DNA of 64,000 bases from Oscillospiraceae bacterium (GCA_015068245.1 SVKU01000003.1:92614-156613), one strand, 5' to 3'. Positions 1-9,134 are shown, counted from the stretch's first letter. Numbers and translations: made by a program. The notes: generated from the letters alone by a model not told the origin.

Positions 1-1112
1 ACATCAAGGCGGTATTCATGACCCGTTCTGGGGTTGGCAGCGCAGGCAAACTGAGTGTTTACCTGCATAAGGGCAAGACAGTCCAGACAGCGCATACAGG
101 GTATGGTTTCGTCAGCTTTGCCGCACCTTGCCTTGTTGGGCAGGTGAGGATCGGCAATAAGAGCCCTTGTCATTGCAACTGCATCGGCTTTGCCGTCGGC
201 AATAATGCTTTCAGCTTCATCGGCAGAGGTGATGGAGCCAATGGTAACGACAGGTATTTTCAAGCCGGCAGCTTTTACTTTTTGAGCATAGTGTACATTG
301 ACCATGTGGGGCAGGAAAATGGTGGGGTGGGTGTGTACTGCGTATTTGGGGTCGGTGTCAAGCGCAGCGGAAATATGAGCAAGGTCGATCTTATCCTGAG
401 CCAGTTTCAAAAAGGCGATAACGTCATCTATCTCCAGCCCGCCCTCAATGACCTCGGCACCTATACGATACTCGATGGGGAACTTGGGCCCCACAGCAGC
501 CCGCACCCGGTCAATTACCATCAGCGGGAACCTTGCCCGGTTCTCAAGACTGCCGCCGTATTCGTCGTTACGGGTGTTGAACAGGGGAGAAAGGAACTGA
601 TCCAGCAGCCAGCCGTGAGCACCATGGAGCAGGCACATATCAAACCCGGCCTGTTTGACAAGCTTGGCGGCTTCGGCATATTTGTCTGCCGTGTAATTCA
701 TCATTTCCTCCGTCATGGCGGTGACCTCAACGCCGCTGGGCTTGACAAAGGAAATCGGACCCCAGGGATCTTTTCCGGCAACACGACCGCCGTGATTCAG
801 TTCAATAGAAGCCACGGCACCGTGGCTTTTTATGGCTCGTGCGAGCTCCGAAAGCCTGGGCAGGTTTGAAGAAGTCAGCACAAGATGGCGTGGAATTGTC
901 ACACCGTGGTCTTCGTCCACCGGAGTATCGCCCACGGTGACCTGAGCGGCTCCGCCCCTGGCCTTTTCTTCGTAATAAGCGATGAGCGCATCATCGGGAC
1001 TGCCGTCAGCCCGGATCTGGCACATCATGTTTGGAGCGGAAAGTATTCGGTTGCGGAAGGTCAGACTGCCTACCCGAAGCGGTTTGAACAGGTTGGGATA
1101 ATAAGGGTTCAT
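1..1112 (-). CDS. NADH:flavin oxidoreductase (old yellow enzyme / 2,4-dienoyl-CoA reductase type), 3' end cut by window edge
   Basis: The first 370 residues of an FMN-binding TIM-barrel oxidoreductase are visible; the gene runs off the left edge, so its C-terminus is missing. It starts at the ATG at 1112 behind AAAGGAGG (1116-1123 region). The N-terminus (MNPYYPNLFKPLRVG) and the motif HGAHGWLLDQFLSP followed by R-N-D-E-Y-G-G-S-L-E-N-R are diagnostic of the family. Near residue 345 the cysteines CMRCLDC and a later FACAANP match the [4Fe-4S] site of the dienoyl-CoA reductase subgroup, so a C-terminal FAD/NAD(P)H domain is expected beyond the edge. Its substrate is probably an unsaturated acyl-CoA or enone, but the sequence does not settle this. 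It is related in domain plan to the gene at 2048-4057. Confidence 0.9.
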   Translation of the reverse strand, partial: MNPYYPNLFKPLRVGSLTFRNRILSAPNMMCQIRADGSPDDALIAYYEEKARGGAAQVTVGDTPVDEDHGVTIPRHLVLTSSNLPRLSELARAIKSHGAVASIELNHGGRVAGKDPWGPISFVKPSGVEVTAMTEEMMNYTADKYAEAAKLVKQAGFDMCLLHGAHGWLLDQFLSPLFNTRNDEYGGSLENRARFPLMVIDRVRAAVGPKFPIEYRIGAEVIEGGLEIDDVIAFLKLAQDKIDLAHISAALDTDPKYAVHTHPTIFLPHMVNVHYAQKVKAAGLKIPVVTIGSITSADEAESIIADGKADAVAMTRALIADPHLPNKARCGKADETIPCMRCLDCLALMQVNTQFACAANPRTGHEYRLD

Positions 1113-1208
1113 AGCGGCCTCCTTTGCCCATAACGAAAAATCTTGACGTAATACAACAATGATACTAAGATTAATGTGATATGTCAATTTAAGGACGGAG
1201 CAAACCTT

Positions 1209-1976
1209 ATGGATTTGAGTACCGAGATCATCAGTAGATACTTAATTCGGCGTGAAGTATTTGATATAAGCTGCCATAACACCGTGTCATCAACCAATAC
1301 GCTGCTTAAAGAAGCTGCGTTGGCAGGAGCGCCGGAAGGCTCGGTGATAATAGCTGAATCGCAAACGAGCGGCAGAGGCAGAATGGGGAGAAGTTTCTAC
1401 AGCCCGGATGGCAGCGGACTTTACATGAGCATGCTTATCAGACCGGATCCCGACACTGTCGGGAAGATTACCACCATGGCTGCAGTGGCGGTGTGCCGTG
1501 CCATAGAAAGAACGCTGGATATCAAGCCGGACATAAAATGGGTCAATGATATCCTGCTGAATGGCAAAAAAGTCTGCGGCATTCTGGCTGAAGCTGCCAC
1601 CGGTGGGGAAGGTGTGATGTTTGTGGTGTTGGGTATAGGCGTGAATGTGTATATGCCGTCGGAAGGATTCACTGAAGATATTGCAGATATCGCCGGAGCA
1701 TTGACAGAAACCATAAGACCCGATTTGCGAAGCCGTATAGCTGCTGCCATTCTCGATGAGTTTTGGGAGATTTACAGCAAAAAAGAAAACATCGCCATGG
1801 AATACAACAAAAGATGCATAGTACCGGGAAACCGGGTGAATGTTATTAAAAATGGTGTTGCCAAACCGGCTCTGGCACTGTCGCTGGATGAGGTATGTCG
1901 TCTCGTTGTTCGGTATGATAACGGCGAGACAGAGACACTGGAATCGGGCGAGATAAGTATAAAAATTGATAAATAA
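1209..1976 (+). CDS. birA: Biotin--[acetyl-CoA-carboxylase] ligase, without the repressor domain
   Basis: A 255-aa biotin protein ligase that activates biotin as biotinyl-AMP and transfers it to the biotin carrier domain of acetyl-CoA carboxylase or another biotin enzyme in the cytoplasm. The catalytic loop SGRGRMGR is at about residues 52-59, followed by KWVNDILLNGKKVCGIL and GIGVNV, both typical of the catalytic core; a small C-terminal SH3-like domain follows. There is no N-terminal helix-turn-helix, so this is a monofunctional (class I) enzyme rather than a BirA repressor. I chose the ATG at 1209 because GGACGGAG lies 8 nt upstream; an in-frame ATG at 1176 has no ribosome binding site. 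It is divergent from the oxidoreductase at 1-1112 and is followed by a strong terminator. Confidence 0.93.
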   Translation: MDLSTEIISRYLIRREVFDISCHNTVSSTNTLLKEAALAGAPEGSVIIAESQTSGRGRMGRSFYSPDGSGLYMSMLIRPDPDTVGKITTMAAVAVCRAIERTLDIKPDIKWVNDILLNGKKVCGILAEAATGGEGVMFVVLGIGVNVYMPSEGFTEDIADIAGALTETIRPDLRSRIAAAILDEFWEIYSKKENIAMEYNKRCIVPGNRVNVIKNGVAKPALALSLDEVCRLVVRYDNGETETLESGEISIKIDK

Positions 1977-1979
1977 TAC

Positions 1980-2020
1980 TTGGGAGGGAAAGCCAAAGGC
2001 TTTCCCTCCCAAAGTTTTTT
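1980..2020 (+). terminator. Intrinsic terminator after birA
   Basis: A perfect 15-bp stem (1980-1994 with 1998-2012, loop AAA) is followed by six T residues. It lies 3 nt after the birA stop and can also serve as the end of the convergent gene at 2048-4057. Confidence 0.92.
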
Positions 2021-2047
2021 ACTGTTCACTTTTAGTTATTAGTTAAG

Positions 2048-4057
2048 TTATACCTGGCTTGCTGCTGCAAAAGCTTCACGCAGGCAGATGCGCACATCGC
2101 CTACTTTCTTGCCGTCACCTATCATATAGAACTCAGGTGCGCTGCCATAGAACGCCATAGCCTCTTCCTGCAGAGGTTTCATGCCGCCGGCGGCAACTAT
2201 ATCGTCGCACTTGATGATGTGCTCGGCACCGTCTTTGTCCACATAGGTGACTGCGCCTTTTTCGATTTTTGTGGTTTTGACACCACGGATCGCAGTCACG
2301 TTTTCATGGCCGGTGACAACTTCTTCGACTTTATCCTGCCAGTGGACAGGGTTGGCATCGTGGGCTATCTTGTCCTGACGGGACAGAATGGTGACCTTGT
2401 GACCTGCACGGGCCAGATACAGAGCACCTTCTGCGGAGGATTCGGAACCGCCGATGCATACTACGTTTTCGCCCAGCTCAGCTTCGCGACCGTAGATGTT
2501 CATGGTGTTCCAGTCGGTGTTTTCCACGCCTTCGATGGCGGGCTTTTTGGGCACAGCGCCGGTGCAGGCGAACACTGCATCGTAACCGGCAGCCTTTACC
2601 ATTTCGGGATTGGCCTTGGTGTTAAGCTTGACTTCGACATTCAAACGATCCATCTGACCGATAAGATAATCAAGGAAGTTGCGCAGAGGCCATTTGAAAT
2701 CCGGATAGCGTGACAGCTTGAGCTGACCGCCAAGAGCGTCGGATGCTTCGTACAGGGTGACCTTGTGACCACGCTGAGCCAGTATCTTTGCAGCGTACAT
2801 ACCGGCAGGACCACCGCCGATAACGGCGCATTTCTTAACGCCTTCCGGTTCGGTGACCATGCGGTGGATACGGGCATACAGACCCAACTGGGGATTAACG
2901 CCGCAGACGCTTACGAAATCGCCTGTAAGAGAAATGCCGTGGCAGCGGTTGCAGCGCAGACAGGGAACAACGTCCTCGTCCCGTCCTTCTTTGATAAGCT
3001 TTCCAAGGTCGGGGTTGGTTATGAAAATTCGTCCTGCGGACACCATATCAATGGCACCGGAAGCGATGGCTGCGTCCAGCTGAGAGGGTTTCATCAGGCC
3101 GGTGGCGGCACAGATGGGGGTTGTAACGCCGGCTTTTTTCAGGTTGGCGCAGTAGTCCAGAACAATGGGGTTCTGAGCATCTTCGTAGGTACATTCAAAG
3201 CCGGTACCGCCCATGCCGTAGCGGATGTGCAGCAGGTCAAGGTATTCGCCGGCGGCCTTCATGAATTCAATGCATTCTTCCAGAGGAGGTGCGCCAAACT
3301 CGTCCTGATATGTACATTCGCCCACCAGCAGGAAATCGGGACCCACAGCTTCGCGAATGGCTGCCAGAGCCATCAGTGGGAAACGCATGCGGTTTTCAAG
3401 ACTGCCGCCGAATTCGTCGGTACGGCTGTTTTTGGTTGGGCTGAGGAATGAACCCAGCAGGCTGTATCGTGCCAGTTCGATATGACCGGCCTTGAAACCC
3501 ATGTTTTTCAGGAATATGGCGTTTTCACAGCCCTCTTTGATATAGTTATAGATATCTTCTTTTGTGGCAGCGTGCTTTTCGCCGAGACCAAATACTTCGG
3601 GAACATCTTCCACGTCCAGATCATCATCGCCGGAAAGCATTTTAAGGTAATCCGTCATGCTTTTGAAGGTGTCTTCCTCGGGAGCAAGCTCAGAAACCAT
3701 CAGACTGCGGCCCATCTCGTAGAACAAATCGGTCATAGGCAGGCCGCCGTAATAGCTTATGGTGTCGTTCAGCTGGCAGATGTAGTTCTGAACAGCCGGA
3801 TCCTCAGGATCCCACATGGGAAAATGCTTACCGTCCAGGTTGGGAGACTGCCGCTGGTCTTTGTTGGCCAGCCAGTGTACAAGTACTATGCCTGCACCGT
3901 TTTTGGCAATGTCGGAATAGAACGTCACCAGTGGGTCGGCGGGATAGTTTTCCGGACCCTGCTGGAAGTGGGGCAGAGCGTTGGGGAACATCATGCGGCT
4001 TTTGACCACGGTGCTGCCAAGCTTAATGGGAGCCATCAGGTTGGGAAATGCGTTCAT
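2048..4057 (-). CDS. NADH:flavin oxidoreductase with FMN, [4Fe-4S] and FAD/NAD domains (2,4-dienoyl-CoA reductase type)
   Basis: A 669-aa protein with the domain plan of bacterial 2,4-dienoyl-CoA reductase, BaiCD and related enzymes. An FMN TIM barrel (about 1-340) contains the motif R-T-D-E-F-G-G-S-L-E-N-R. A cysteine cluster CLRCNRC (about 357-363) plus a later VSVCGVN holds the iron-sulfur cluster. An FAD/NAD Rossmann module begins at CAVIGGGPAGMYAAK (about 404). The catalytic role is probably reduction of a C=C bond next to a carbonyl or thioester; the substrate is not determinable. The ATG has AAGGAGG 8 nt upstream. The gene is divergent from the MaoC-like/GNAT pair, sharing the 118-bp region 4058-4175, which suggests a common acyl-CoA-type pathway (inference). 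Confidence 0.93.
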   Translation of the reverse strand: MNAFPNLMAPIKLGSTVVKSRMMFPNALPHFQQGPENYPADPLVTFYSDIAKNGAGIVLVHWLANKDQRQSPNLDGKHFPMWDPEDPAVQNYICQLNDTISYYGGLPMTDLFYEMGRSLMVSELAPEEDTFKSMTDYLKMLSGDDDLDVEDVPEVFGLGEKHAATKEDIYNYIKEGCENAIFLKNMGFKAGHIELARYSLLGSFLSPTKNSRTDEFGGSLENRMRFPLMALAAIREAVGPDFLLVGECTYQDEFGAPPLEECIEFMKAAGEYLDLLHIRYGMGGTGFECTYEDAQNPIVLDYCANLKKAGVTTPICAATGLMKPSQLDAAIASGAIDMVSAGRIFITNPDLGKLIKEGRDEDVVPCLRCNRCHGISLTGDFVSVCGVNPQLGLYARIHRMVTEPEGVKKCAVIGGGPAGMYAAKILAQRGHKVTLYEASDALGGQLKLSRYPDFKWPLRNFLDYLIGQMDRLNVEVKLNTKANPEMVKAAGYDAVFACTGAVPKKPAIEGVENTDWNTMNIYGREAELGENVVCIGGSESSAEGALYLARAGHKVTILSRQDKIAHDANPVHWQDKVEEVVTGHENVTAIRGVKTTKIEKGAVTYVDKDGAEHIIKCDDIVAAGGMKPLQEEAMAFYGSAPEFYMIGDGKKVGDVRICLREAFAAASQV

Positions 4058-4175
4058 TTCGTTTCCTCCTTAATTTTTTTCTTGACTAATTATCAATATT
4101 TCCATATGATAATATTATCTTATATTGTTAGAATTTACAATAACTAATTGAAGAAAATGAAAGGAAGTAAACAAT

Positions 4176-5453
4176 ATGCTGGATACGAGCAAGCTGGAAA
4201 TATTTTATCCCGGAAAATATACCCCCGAAGAGCAGGCTGCTATCGACAAGCTGAAAGCCGACGGTACCGGCGCAAAAACCTTTTCTCCCGAGATGGGCGG
4301 CGACACTCTTGGCCCCATCAGCAGGACATGGGCACAGGTTTATGCCATGGGCTATGACCGATACAATAAGATCTGGTATGATGCCGAATATGCTCAGTCC
4401 ATGGGGTTTAAGGATACCCCTGTCCGACCCGGCTATGTTGCTGCGGAGTTCATGGCGATGCTCCCCAGAGATGTTATGGGTATAGGCGCTGCAGGCGCAG
4501 GCGACCTTGTGGGCGACGCCTATGACCAGGAGGTTTATTACTACAAGCCCATCTACCCCGGCGACACACTGACTTTTACCAACCGTGTGGACGATGTTTA
4601 CGACGCTACCGACCCCAATGGAAGCACCACAAGAAAGCTTATTCTTAACAGCTCCTGCGATGTTTACAACCAGGACGGCGAAAAGGTGGCCAGATTCCAC
4701 TATCGCTATCCCGCTTTCTATATCCGTTCCATTGACCCCGACTATGTTCCAGAAACACCCCATCCCTTTAACCGCTATCTGCACCCGATCCACAAGTACA
4801 CCGAAGAAGATCGTGAGCAGATAAAACAGTGGATACTTGCAGAAAAATGCCGCGAAGAAGTGCTTTACTGGGAAGATGTAAACGTCGGTGATATTCCCGA
4901 CCAGATATGTGAGGGCCCCATCACCCAGGCGAATATGATGCTGTTCCATGCAGTGCCTCTGCTGGAAAACGGCAACCTGAGGAACTATTATGAACGCGGT
5001 CACGGCCCCTGGGGTATGTTCAATCCCGAAACAGGTATCGATGGCAACGGACTTTGCACCCATATAGCCACTGCCAACGCTGCATTTTACAATTTCACTT
5101 CCCGCAATCTGGGCGTTCGCCTTGTATCCAACTGGATGGGCCCCAAGGGTCATATCGTAAAGTGCGCATGGAGACTTGTAAACGATGACGAAAATCAGGT
5201 CAACCATATGCCCGAAGACTGGTACCGTCCCAGCTATCTGCTGAAGGTTCCTTTCCTTAAAGAAGCCGGAAGATACTGCAATATCCACGGCTTCTGCGGT
5301 GACCTTGGTCTTATGAAAGGCTATATTTCCGACAAATATATAGACGAAAACGGCGACCATATGGTAGAACTGGTCTGCTGGGGCGAGGATATGGAAGGCA
5401 ATATCTGGTCTGAAAACCTGTTTACTGTCAAACTGCCTTCCAAAGAAGCATGA
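4176..5453 (+). CDS. Double hot-dog protein, MaoC/FAS1-like dehydratase family
   Basis: A 425-aa protein that appears to consist of two hot-dog folds. The first half carries the pattern TPVRPGYVAAEFMAM and YYYKPIYPGDTLTF, typical of MaoC and FAS1-like dehydratase domains that bind (acyl-)CoA substrates. The second half begins near YWEDVNVGDIPD, another characteristic MaoC entry strand. I do not see the canonical Asp-x4-His hydratase dyad clearly; DGNGLCTH near residue 288 is a possible variant, so activity as a hydratase is uncertain. AAAGGAAG precedes the ATG. It overlaps the next gene by ATGA, so the two are translationally coupled, and it diverges from the flavin reductase gene. Hydration next to reduction of an enoyl-CoA is a reasonable but unproven pairing. 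Confidence 0.75.
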   Translation: MLDTSKLEIFYPGKYTPEEQAAIDKLKADGTGAKTFSPEMGGDTLGPISRTWAQVYAMGYDRYNKIWYDAEYAQSMGFKDTPVRPGYVAAEFMAMLPRDVMGIGAAGAGDLVGDAYDQEVYYYKPIYPGDTLTFTNRVDDVYDATDPNGSTTRKLILNSSCDVYNQDGEKVARFHYRYPAFYIRSIDPDYVPETPHPFNRYLHPIHKYTEEDREQIKQWILAEKCREEVLYWEDVNVGDIPDQICEGPITQANMMLFHAVPLLENGNLRNYYERGHGPWGMFNPETGIDGNGLCTHIATANAAFYNFTSRNLGVRLVSNWMGPKGHIVKCAWRLVNDDENQVNHMPEDWYRPSYLLKVPFLKEAGRYCNIHGFCGDLGLMKGYISDKYIDENGDHMVELVCWGEDMEGNIWSENLFTVKLPSKEA

Positions 5454-6184
5454 CAAAGCAGGAGATTTTCGAAACTGCTTACCGCCAATTGGCATTGGAT
5501 ATGAGCTGCACGGTGGACGATATTATCAGCAGCAAAAACGTGTATTGCGGCAAAAAACATCTTGAAGGCCGCAGACTTTTCAATAACGACAAAAGCCCTC
5601 TGAGCATATTGTGCATCAACAATAAAGTGGTGTTCTCCGGAGACGATGACATAGTGTCATGGTGCCGTGAGAGGTTCGATGATGTCAAAGGCGGTTGGTT
5701 TACGGAGTTTGATAATCTTCGGATACTGGATGCCCGGCTGCTGGCTCATGGACACAGGATAATGGACAGCCATTGCTTTTTCCTGCCCGATGGCGAAAGC
5801 CAACTTGAACAGGCAGATGGTGTATGCTGGTATGAAAAGGACGAACTGGAGAGGTTCCGTGGTGATGAAAGGTTTGAGCAGGCGCTGGGATTTGAGGAAC
5901 TCAGACCAGACGAACTGGCAGTGACCTTTGAAAACAACGGGCAAATCCTGGCAATGGCGGGAGTCAGCTCCGACAGCGACCTGCTGTGGCAGATAGGTAT
6001 AAACACGCTGCCGGAAGCGGAAGGAAGAGGCTTGGGCAAATACCTTGTAACGCTGCTGAAAAACGAGGTTATTCGTCGTGGCAAGGTGCCTTATTACGGC
6101 TGCCATTTTTCCCATTCCATATCTCAGCGCATAGCCATCGGAGCGGGGTTTACACCGGTGTGGTCTGAGATCTACACCCGGTAG
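5450..6184 (+). CDS. GNAT family N-acetyltransferase with an unassigned N-terminal half
   Basis: A 244-aa protein. The C-terminal part (about 155-244) has the acetyl-CoA-binding motif A, EGRGLGKYLVTLLKNE, followed by a motif B-like SHSISQRIAIGAGF, so it is a GNAT-type acyltransferase. The first roughly 140 residues do not match a family I can name from sequence alone. Its start codon overlaps the stop of the MaoC-like gene (ATGA at 5450-5453), which indicates translational coupling and a shared role. The acceptor is unknown. Confidence 0.78.
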   Translation: MTKQEIFETAYRQLALDMSCTVDDIISSKNVYCGKKHLEGRRLFNNDKSPLSILCINNKVVFSGDDDIVSWCRERFDDVKGGWFTEFDNLRILDARLLAHGHRIMDSHCFFLPDGESQLEQADGVCWYEKDELERFRGDERFEQALGFEELRPDELAVTFENNGQILAMAGVSSDSDLLWQIGINTLPEAEGRGLGKYLVTLLKNEVIRRGKVPYYGCHFSHSISQRIAIGAGFTPVWSEIYTR

Positions 6185-6251
6185 ATGCACTGGACAATAC
6201 TTGTGTTCGGTGATATAATCTGACCATAACAATTAACCGGAGTTGATACCA

Positions 6252-6419
6252 ATGGAAGAGATCAAATGCGCCTGCGGCGCCGTTATGACTAAAATAGGCC
6301 ACCAGACCGCTGCTCTGAACGAATCCGCAGCTGCCGATCCTAAAGCAGAAAAGGTTGCCGTGGATATCTACGAATGCGACGAATGCGGAGCAATTTCCTT
6401 TTACAGAGTAAGTGAATAA
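6252..6419 (+). CDS. Small zinc-ribbon-like protein, 55 aa
   Basis: A short frame with a good ribosome binding site (CGGAG about 9 nt before the ATG) and an intrinsic terminator 7 nt after its stop. It encodes two Cys-x-Cys/Cys-x2-Cys knuckles (CACG near residue 6, CDEC near residue 44) separated by an Ala/Glu-rich stretch, consistent with a single structural zinc site. The function is unknown. The tight flanking by signals for expression and termination makes it more credible than its length alone would. Confidence 0.65.
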   Translation: MEEIKCACGAVMTKIGHQTAALNESAAADPKAEKVAVDIYECDECGAISFYRVSE

Positions 6420-6425
6420 ACAATA

Positions 6426-6456
6426 AAAACCTGCGGAATTTTTCCGCAGGTTTTTA
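6426..6456 (+). terminator. Intrinsic terminator after the small zinc-ribbon gene
   Basis: The stem AACCTGCGGAA pairs with TTCCGCAGGTT across a 3-nt T loop and runs into a T tract. Confidence 0.88.
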
Positions 6457-6488
6457 AATGATGCAGAGTAAGGTAAAGTGAATTTGAG

Positions 6489-6583
6489 ACTCCCTCTCCG
6501 CCACATTCGGCGGCACCTCTGCCAAAGGGAGAGGCAAAGGCTCCCCCTTTGGGGGAACTGTCAGCACAGCTGACTGAGAGGGC
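6489..6583. repeat. Palindromic intergenic repeat of the 'CTCCCTCTCC...GGGAGAGG' type
   Basis: An imperfect multi-hairpin element: CTCCCTCTCCGCC near 6489 pairs with the internal GGGAGAGG and with the distal GAGAGGG at about 6576, with further small hairpins (CCGCCacattCGGCGG, CCCCCtttGGGGG, CAGCacaGCTG). I know very similar elements as dispersed repeats in gut Clostridia genomes; no second copy is in this window. Confidence 0.6.
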
Positions 6584-6591
6584 AAACACAA

Positions 6592-6626
6592 AAATCAGCC
6601 ATCCCTTTTTATGGGATGGCTGATTT
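6592..6626 (-). terminator. Bidirectional terminator after the MBL-fold gene
   Basis: A 14-bp perfect stem (6592-6605 with 6613-6626) with T-rich flanks on both sides. It lies just after the stop of the minus-strand hydrolase at 6631. Confidence 0.88.
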
Positions 6627-6630
6627 AGTA

Positions 6631-7593
6631 TTATTTCAACTCAATTATTTCCAAATCGTTGGGAGCGTATATCTTGCTGGTAAACTCCAGGGAAGCTTCG
6701 GCTATATATTTTGCCTTACGGTTTTCAAGGTCATTATCACTGCCGTGGACAAGGATAAGGTTCTCTGCCTTCAGACTTTGAGCATAGCCTGCAGCCTGCT
6801 TAACGGTGGAATGTCCCATCTTTCTGGGCTTGCCGTCCGGACCCATTGGAGGCATACCTCCCATGGGGAATAACGCTGCTCCCGGGTTTGCGCGGTTTTG
6901 CGCAGCAAAATGCGGACTGCCGTTCTTGTCCGCAAGCGCAATACCCGATGGGTGAAGCTCTGCGTCACCCGGCCCCCCGGGTCCGGGAGGAGGACCACCG
7001 GGTATTCCGGGAATGCCGAATCCCTTGTCAGATTCAAGGTTAAAGGCTTCGTGCATCAGGTACTTCATGCCGGTAAGCTCAGCACGGTTGCTTTCTTCAA
7101 AGGGAACGTCACCGTGGAAAGCGAACTTTCCGCCGTCTTCCATGGTCATAACAAAACCGTACTGGGTGACGTTGGGGGAGTTCAGGTCGAGGAAACGGAA
7201 CTTCCTGCCCAGAACCTCAGCTTCATCGCCGTGTTTTACGATAATGAAGCGATTGTTTTTTGCAAAAGTATCAAAGCTGTCGGGGTACAGGAGTTTCAGT
7301 ATGCCCAATACCACATTCATCAGTTCTTCGTGAAGATAGATTTCCAAACCGCTGGTATCCGGCCCTCTGAACAGCCAGAACAGCCCCATCAAATGGTCGG
7401 TATGCTGATGGGAAATGAACACTGCCTTGATATCCCGTGAGCTGATTCCGGCAGCCTGCATCTGACCGAGCAGCTGGTTTCCGCCGCCGGTATCCACAAG
7501 CATTTTGCCGTTTTCGTTTTCATATACAAAGCAGGTGTTGTAGCACTTGAAGGTCATGGCGTGACCTGTGCCCAGCATGGTGATTTTTTCCAT
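6631..7593 (-). CDS. MBL-fold metallohydrolase (RNase Z-like) with a Gly/Pro-rich insertion
   Basis: A 320-aa metallo-beta-lactamase-fold hydrolase. The dinuclear zinc motif H-Q-H-T-D-H is at about residues 63-68, the later zinc ligands FHGD near residue 160 and HG-S-D near the C-terminus are present, and the overall order resembles RNase Z/ElaC-type phosphodiesterases. Between the FHGD strand and the C-terminal part there is an insertion of about 35 residues dominated by Gly and Pro (GIPGGPPPGPGGPGD), followed by a second GGMPPMGPDGKP run; this is unusual for the family. The start at 7593 has AAAGGGAGA upstream; it lies 19 nt after the MATE gene stop, so the two form an operon. Confidence 0.82.
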   Translation of the reverse strand: MEKITMLGTGHAMTFKCYNTCFVYENENGKMLVDTGGGNQLLGQMQAAGISSRDIKAVFISHQHTDHLMGLFWLFRGPDTSGLEIYLHEELMNVVLGILKLLYPDSFDTFAKNNRFIIVKHGDEAEVLGRKFRFLDLNSPNVTQYGFVMTMEDGGKFAFHGDVPFEESNRAELTGMKYLMHEAFNLESDKGFGIPGIPGGPPPGPGGPGDAELHPSGIALADKNGSPHFAAQNRANPGAALFPMGGMPPMGPDGKPRKMGHSTVKQAAGYAQSLKAENLILVHGSDNDLENRKAKYIAEASLEFTSKIYAPNDLEIIELK

Positions 7594-7612
7594 AATATTT
7601 ATCTCCCTTTTA

Positions 7613-8995
7613 TTATTCTGCAATGTCACGTCCGGATGCTGCCATGTTTCTCAGAGTTTTTCTGAACTGGAAGAAGAACAGCGTTGATGCAAAGCACACA
7701 GACAGGAAATCTGCCACCGGTTCTGCTGCGTAAACTGCCAGGGTTTTGTCGGGCAGAATGTGAGGCATGATGTAAATAAGGGGGATCAGCAGAACTATCT
7801 TTCGCATAACCGCAACAGTTATGGAAGATACTGCGTTTCCGATAGATACAAAGGTCATCTGACATGCCATCTGAATACCGAACAGCCCCATGGCACCGAG
7901 GTAAATGCGCAGTGCGGTTTTTGTAAAGTCGATAAGGGCTGCATCGGAAGTGAATATGGACGCAAATATCTGCGGAAAAACCATGACCAGCAGCCAGGTC
8001 AGCATCGTCCAGCCAAGGCACACCTTGACCAACAGGAAAAAGGTGTCCTTTACCCTTGAGGTATTGCCTGCGCCGTAATTATAGCTGATAATGGGCTGAG
8101 AGCCTTGTGTTATTCCCTGAACGGGCAGCAGGATAAACTGAGCAACACTGGTGAGAATGGTCATGGCACCGACTGCAGTGTCGCCACCGTATTTCAGCAG
8201 GGAAGAATTGAAACAGACTGATATAAGGCTTTCGGTGCTTTGCATGATAAAAGGCGACAGACCCAGTGCAATACATGGAAGTATGATTTTCGGCTTGATT
8301 CTGAAATATTTAAACTTGAGATTAAGCAGACTCTTTTTGCCGCAAAGGAAAAATACCACCCAAACGGCACTGACAGCCTGAGAGATTATGGTTGCAAGGG
8401 CGGCACCTTTGACACCCAGACCCAGAACAAAAATGCAGATGGGGTCGAGAATGATGTTGCATACAGCGCCAATAAGCACGGTTTTCATGCTGACGGTGGT
8501 GTAGCCCTGAGCGGTAATAAAGGAGTTCATACCCAGCGTCATCTGAACAAATATGGTGCCAATAGCATAGATACTCATATAATCCACCGCATATTCGATG
8601 GTGTTTTCACTGCAGCCGAAAGCCAGCAGGAAAGCGCGGTTGCCAATAAGTATAACGGCGGTCAGCAGAACAGCGAGGACAAACAGTGCGGTAAAACAGC
8701 TGCCGAGAATGCGTTCGGCTTCATCGTTGTCACCCTTGCCCATGGCGATGGACGCCCTGGGCGCACCGCCGGAACCCACCAACTGAGCAAAGGCAGAGAT
8801 TATCATAATAAGCGGCAGACACACGCCCACGCCCGTAAGTGCCAGCGATCCGTCACCGGGCATGTGACCGATGTATATTCTGTCCACTATATTGTACAGC
8901 ATGTTTATCACCTGAGCGGCGACAGTCGGGATAGCAAGACGCCTCAGCAGCTTGCCCAGAGGTTCGGTTCCCAAAAAAGTGTTATCGTAAGTCAT
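7613..8995 (-). CDS. MATE family efflux transporter
   Basis: A 460-aa integral membrane protein with about 12 hydrophobic segments in two related halves, as in MATE drug/sodium antiporters. Diagnostic segments include PTVAAQVINMLYNIVDRIYIGH near the N-terminus, GSGGAPRASIAMGKGD around residue 70, and QGITQGSQPIISYNYGAG around residue 290. It likely exports cationic drugs or metabolites in exchange for Na+ or H+. It is the first gene of a two-gene operon with the MBL-fold hydrolase. AAAGGAACG precedes the ATG. Confidence 0.92.
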   Translation of the reverse strand: MTYDNTFLGTEPLGKLLRRLAIPTVAAQVINMLYNIVDRIYIGHMPGDGSLALTGVGVCLPLIMIISAFAQLVGSGGAPRASIAMGKGDNDEAERILGSCFTALFVLAVLLTAVILIGNRAFLLAFGCSENTIEYAVDYMSIYAIGTIFVQMTLGMNSFITAQGYTTVSMKTVLIGAVCNIILDPICIFVLGLGVKGAALATIISQAVSAVWVVFFLCGKKSLLNLKFKYFRIKPKIILPCIALGLSPFIMQSTESLISVCFNSSLLKYGGDTAVGAMTILTSVAQFILLPVQGITQGSQPIISYNYGAGNTSRVKDTFFLLVKVCLGWTMLTWLLVMVFPQIFASIFTSDAALIDFTKTALRIYLGAMGLFGIQMACQMTFVSIGNAVSSITVAVMRKIVLLIPLIYIMPHILPDKTLAVYAAEPVADFLSVCFASTLFFFQFRKTLRNMAASGRDIAE

Positions 8996-9134
8996 GGTTC
9001 ACGTTCCTTTCAGAATACAATTATATCTCATGCCCCCAAATAGTCAAGGCGAAGCAATATTGCTGTTAAAATAATGGGTGGAATTATGTGAAAATATTGC
9101 GCCATAATTAGTGATAAAAAAAGGAGAAGAAGCA

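Noticed and set aside
18..869. Plus-strand frame of 283 codons at the left edge
   Set aside because: It is antisense to a clear flavin oxidoreductase that starts at 1112 and runs off the edge.
4128..5495. Long minus-strand frame over the MaoC-like gene
   Set aside because: The plus strand encodes recognisable hot-dog motifs with a good ribosome binding site; the minus frame has none.
1..6184. Bile-acid-inducible (bai) operon
   Set aside because: The reductases resemble BaiCD/BaiH in domain plan, but baiB, baiE, baiF, baiA and baiG are absent and birA interrupts the locus.
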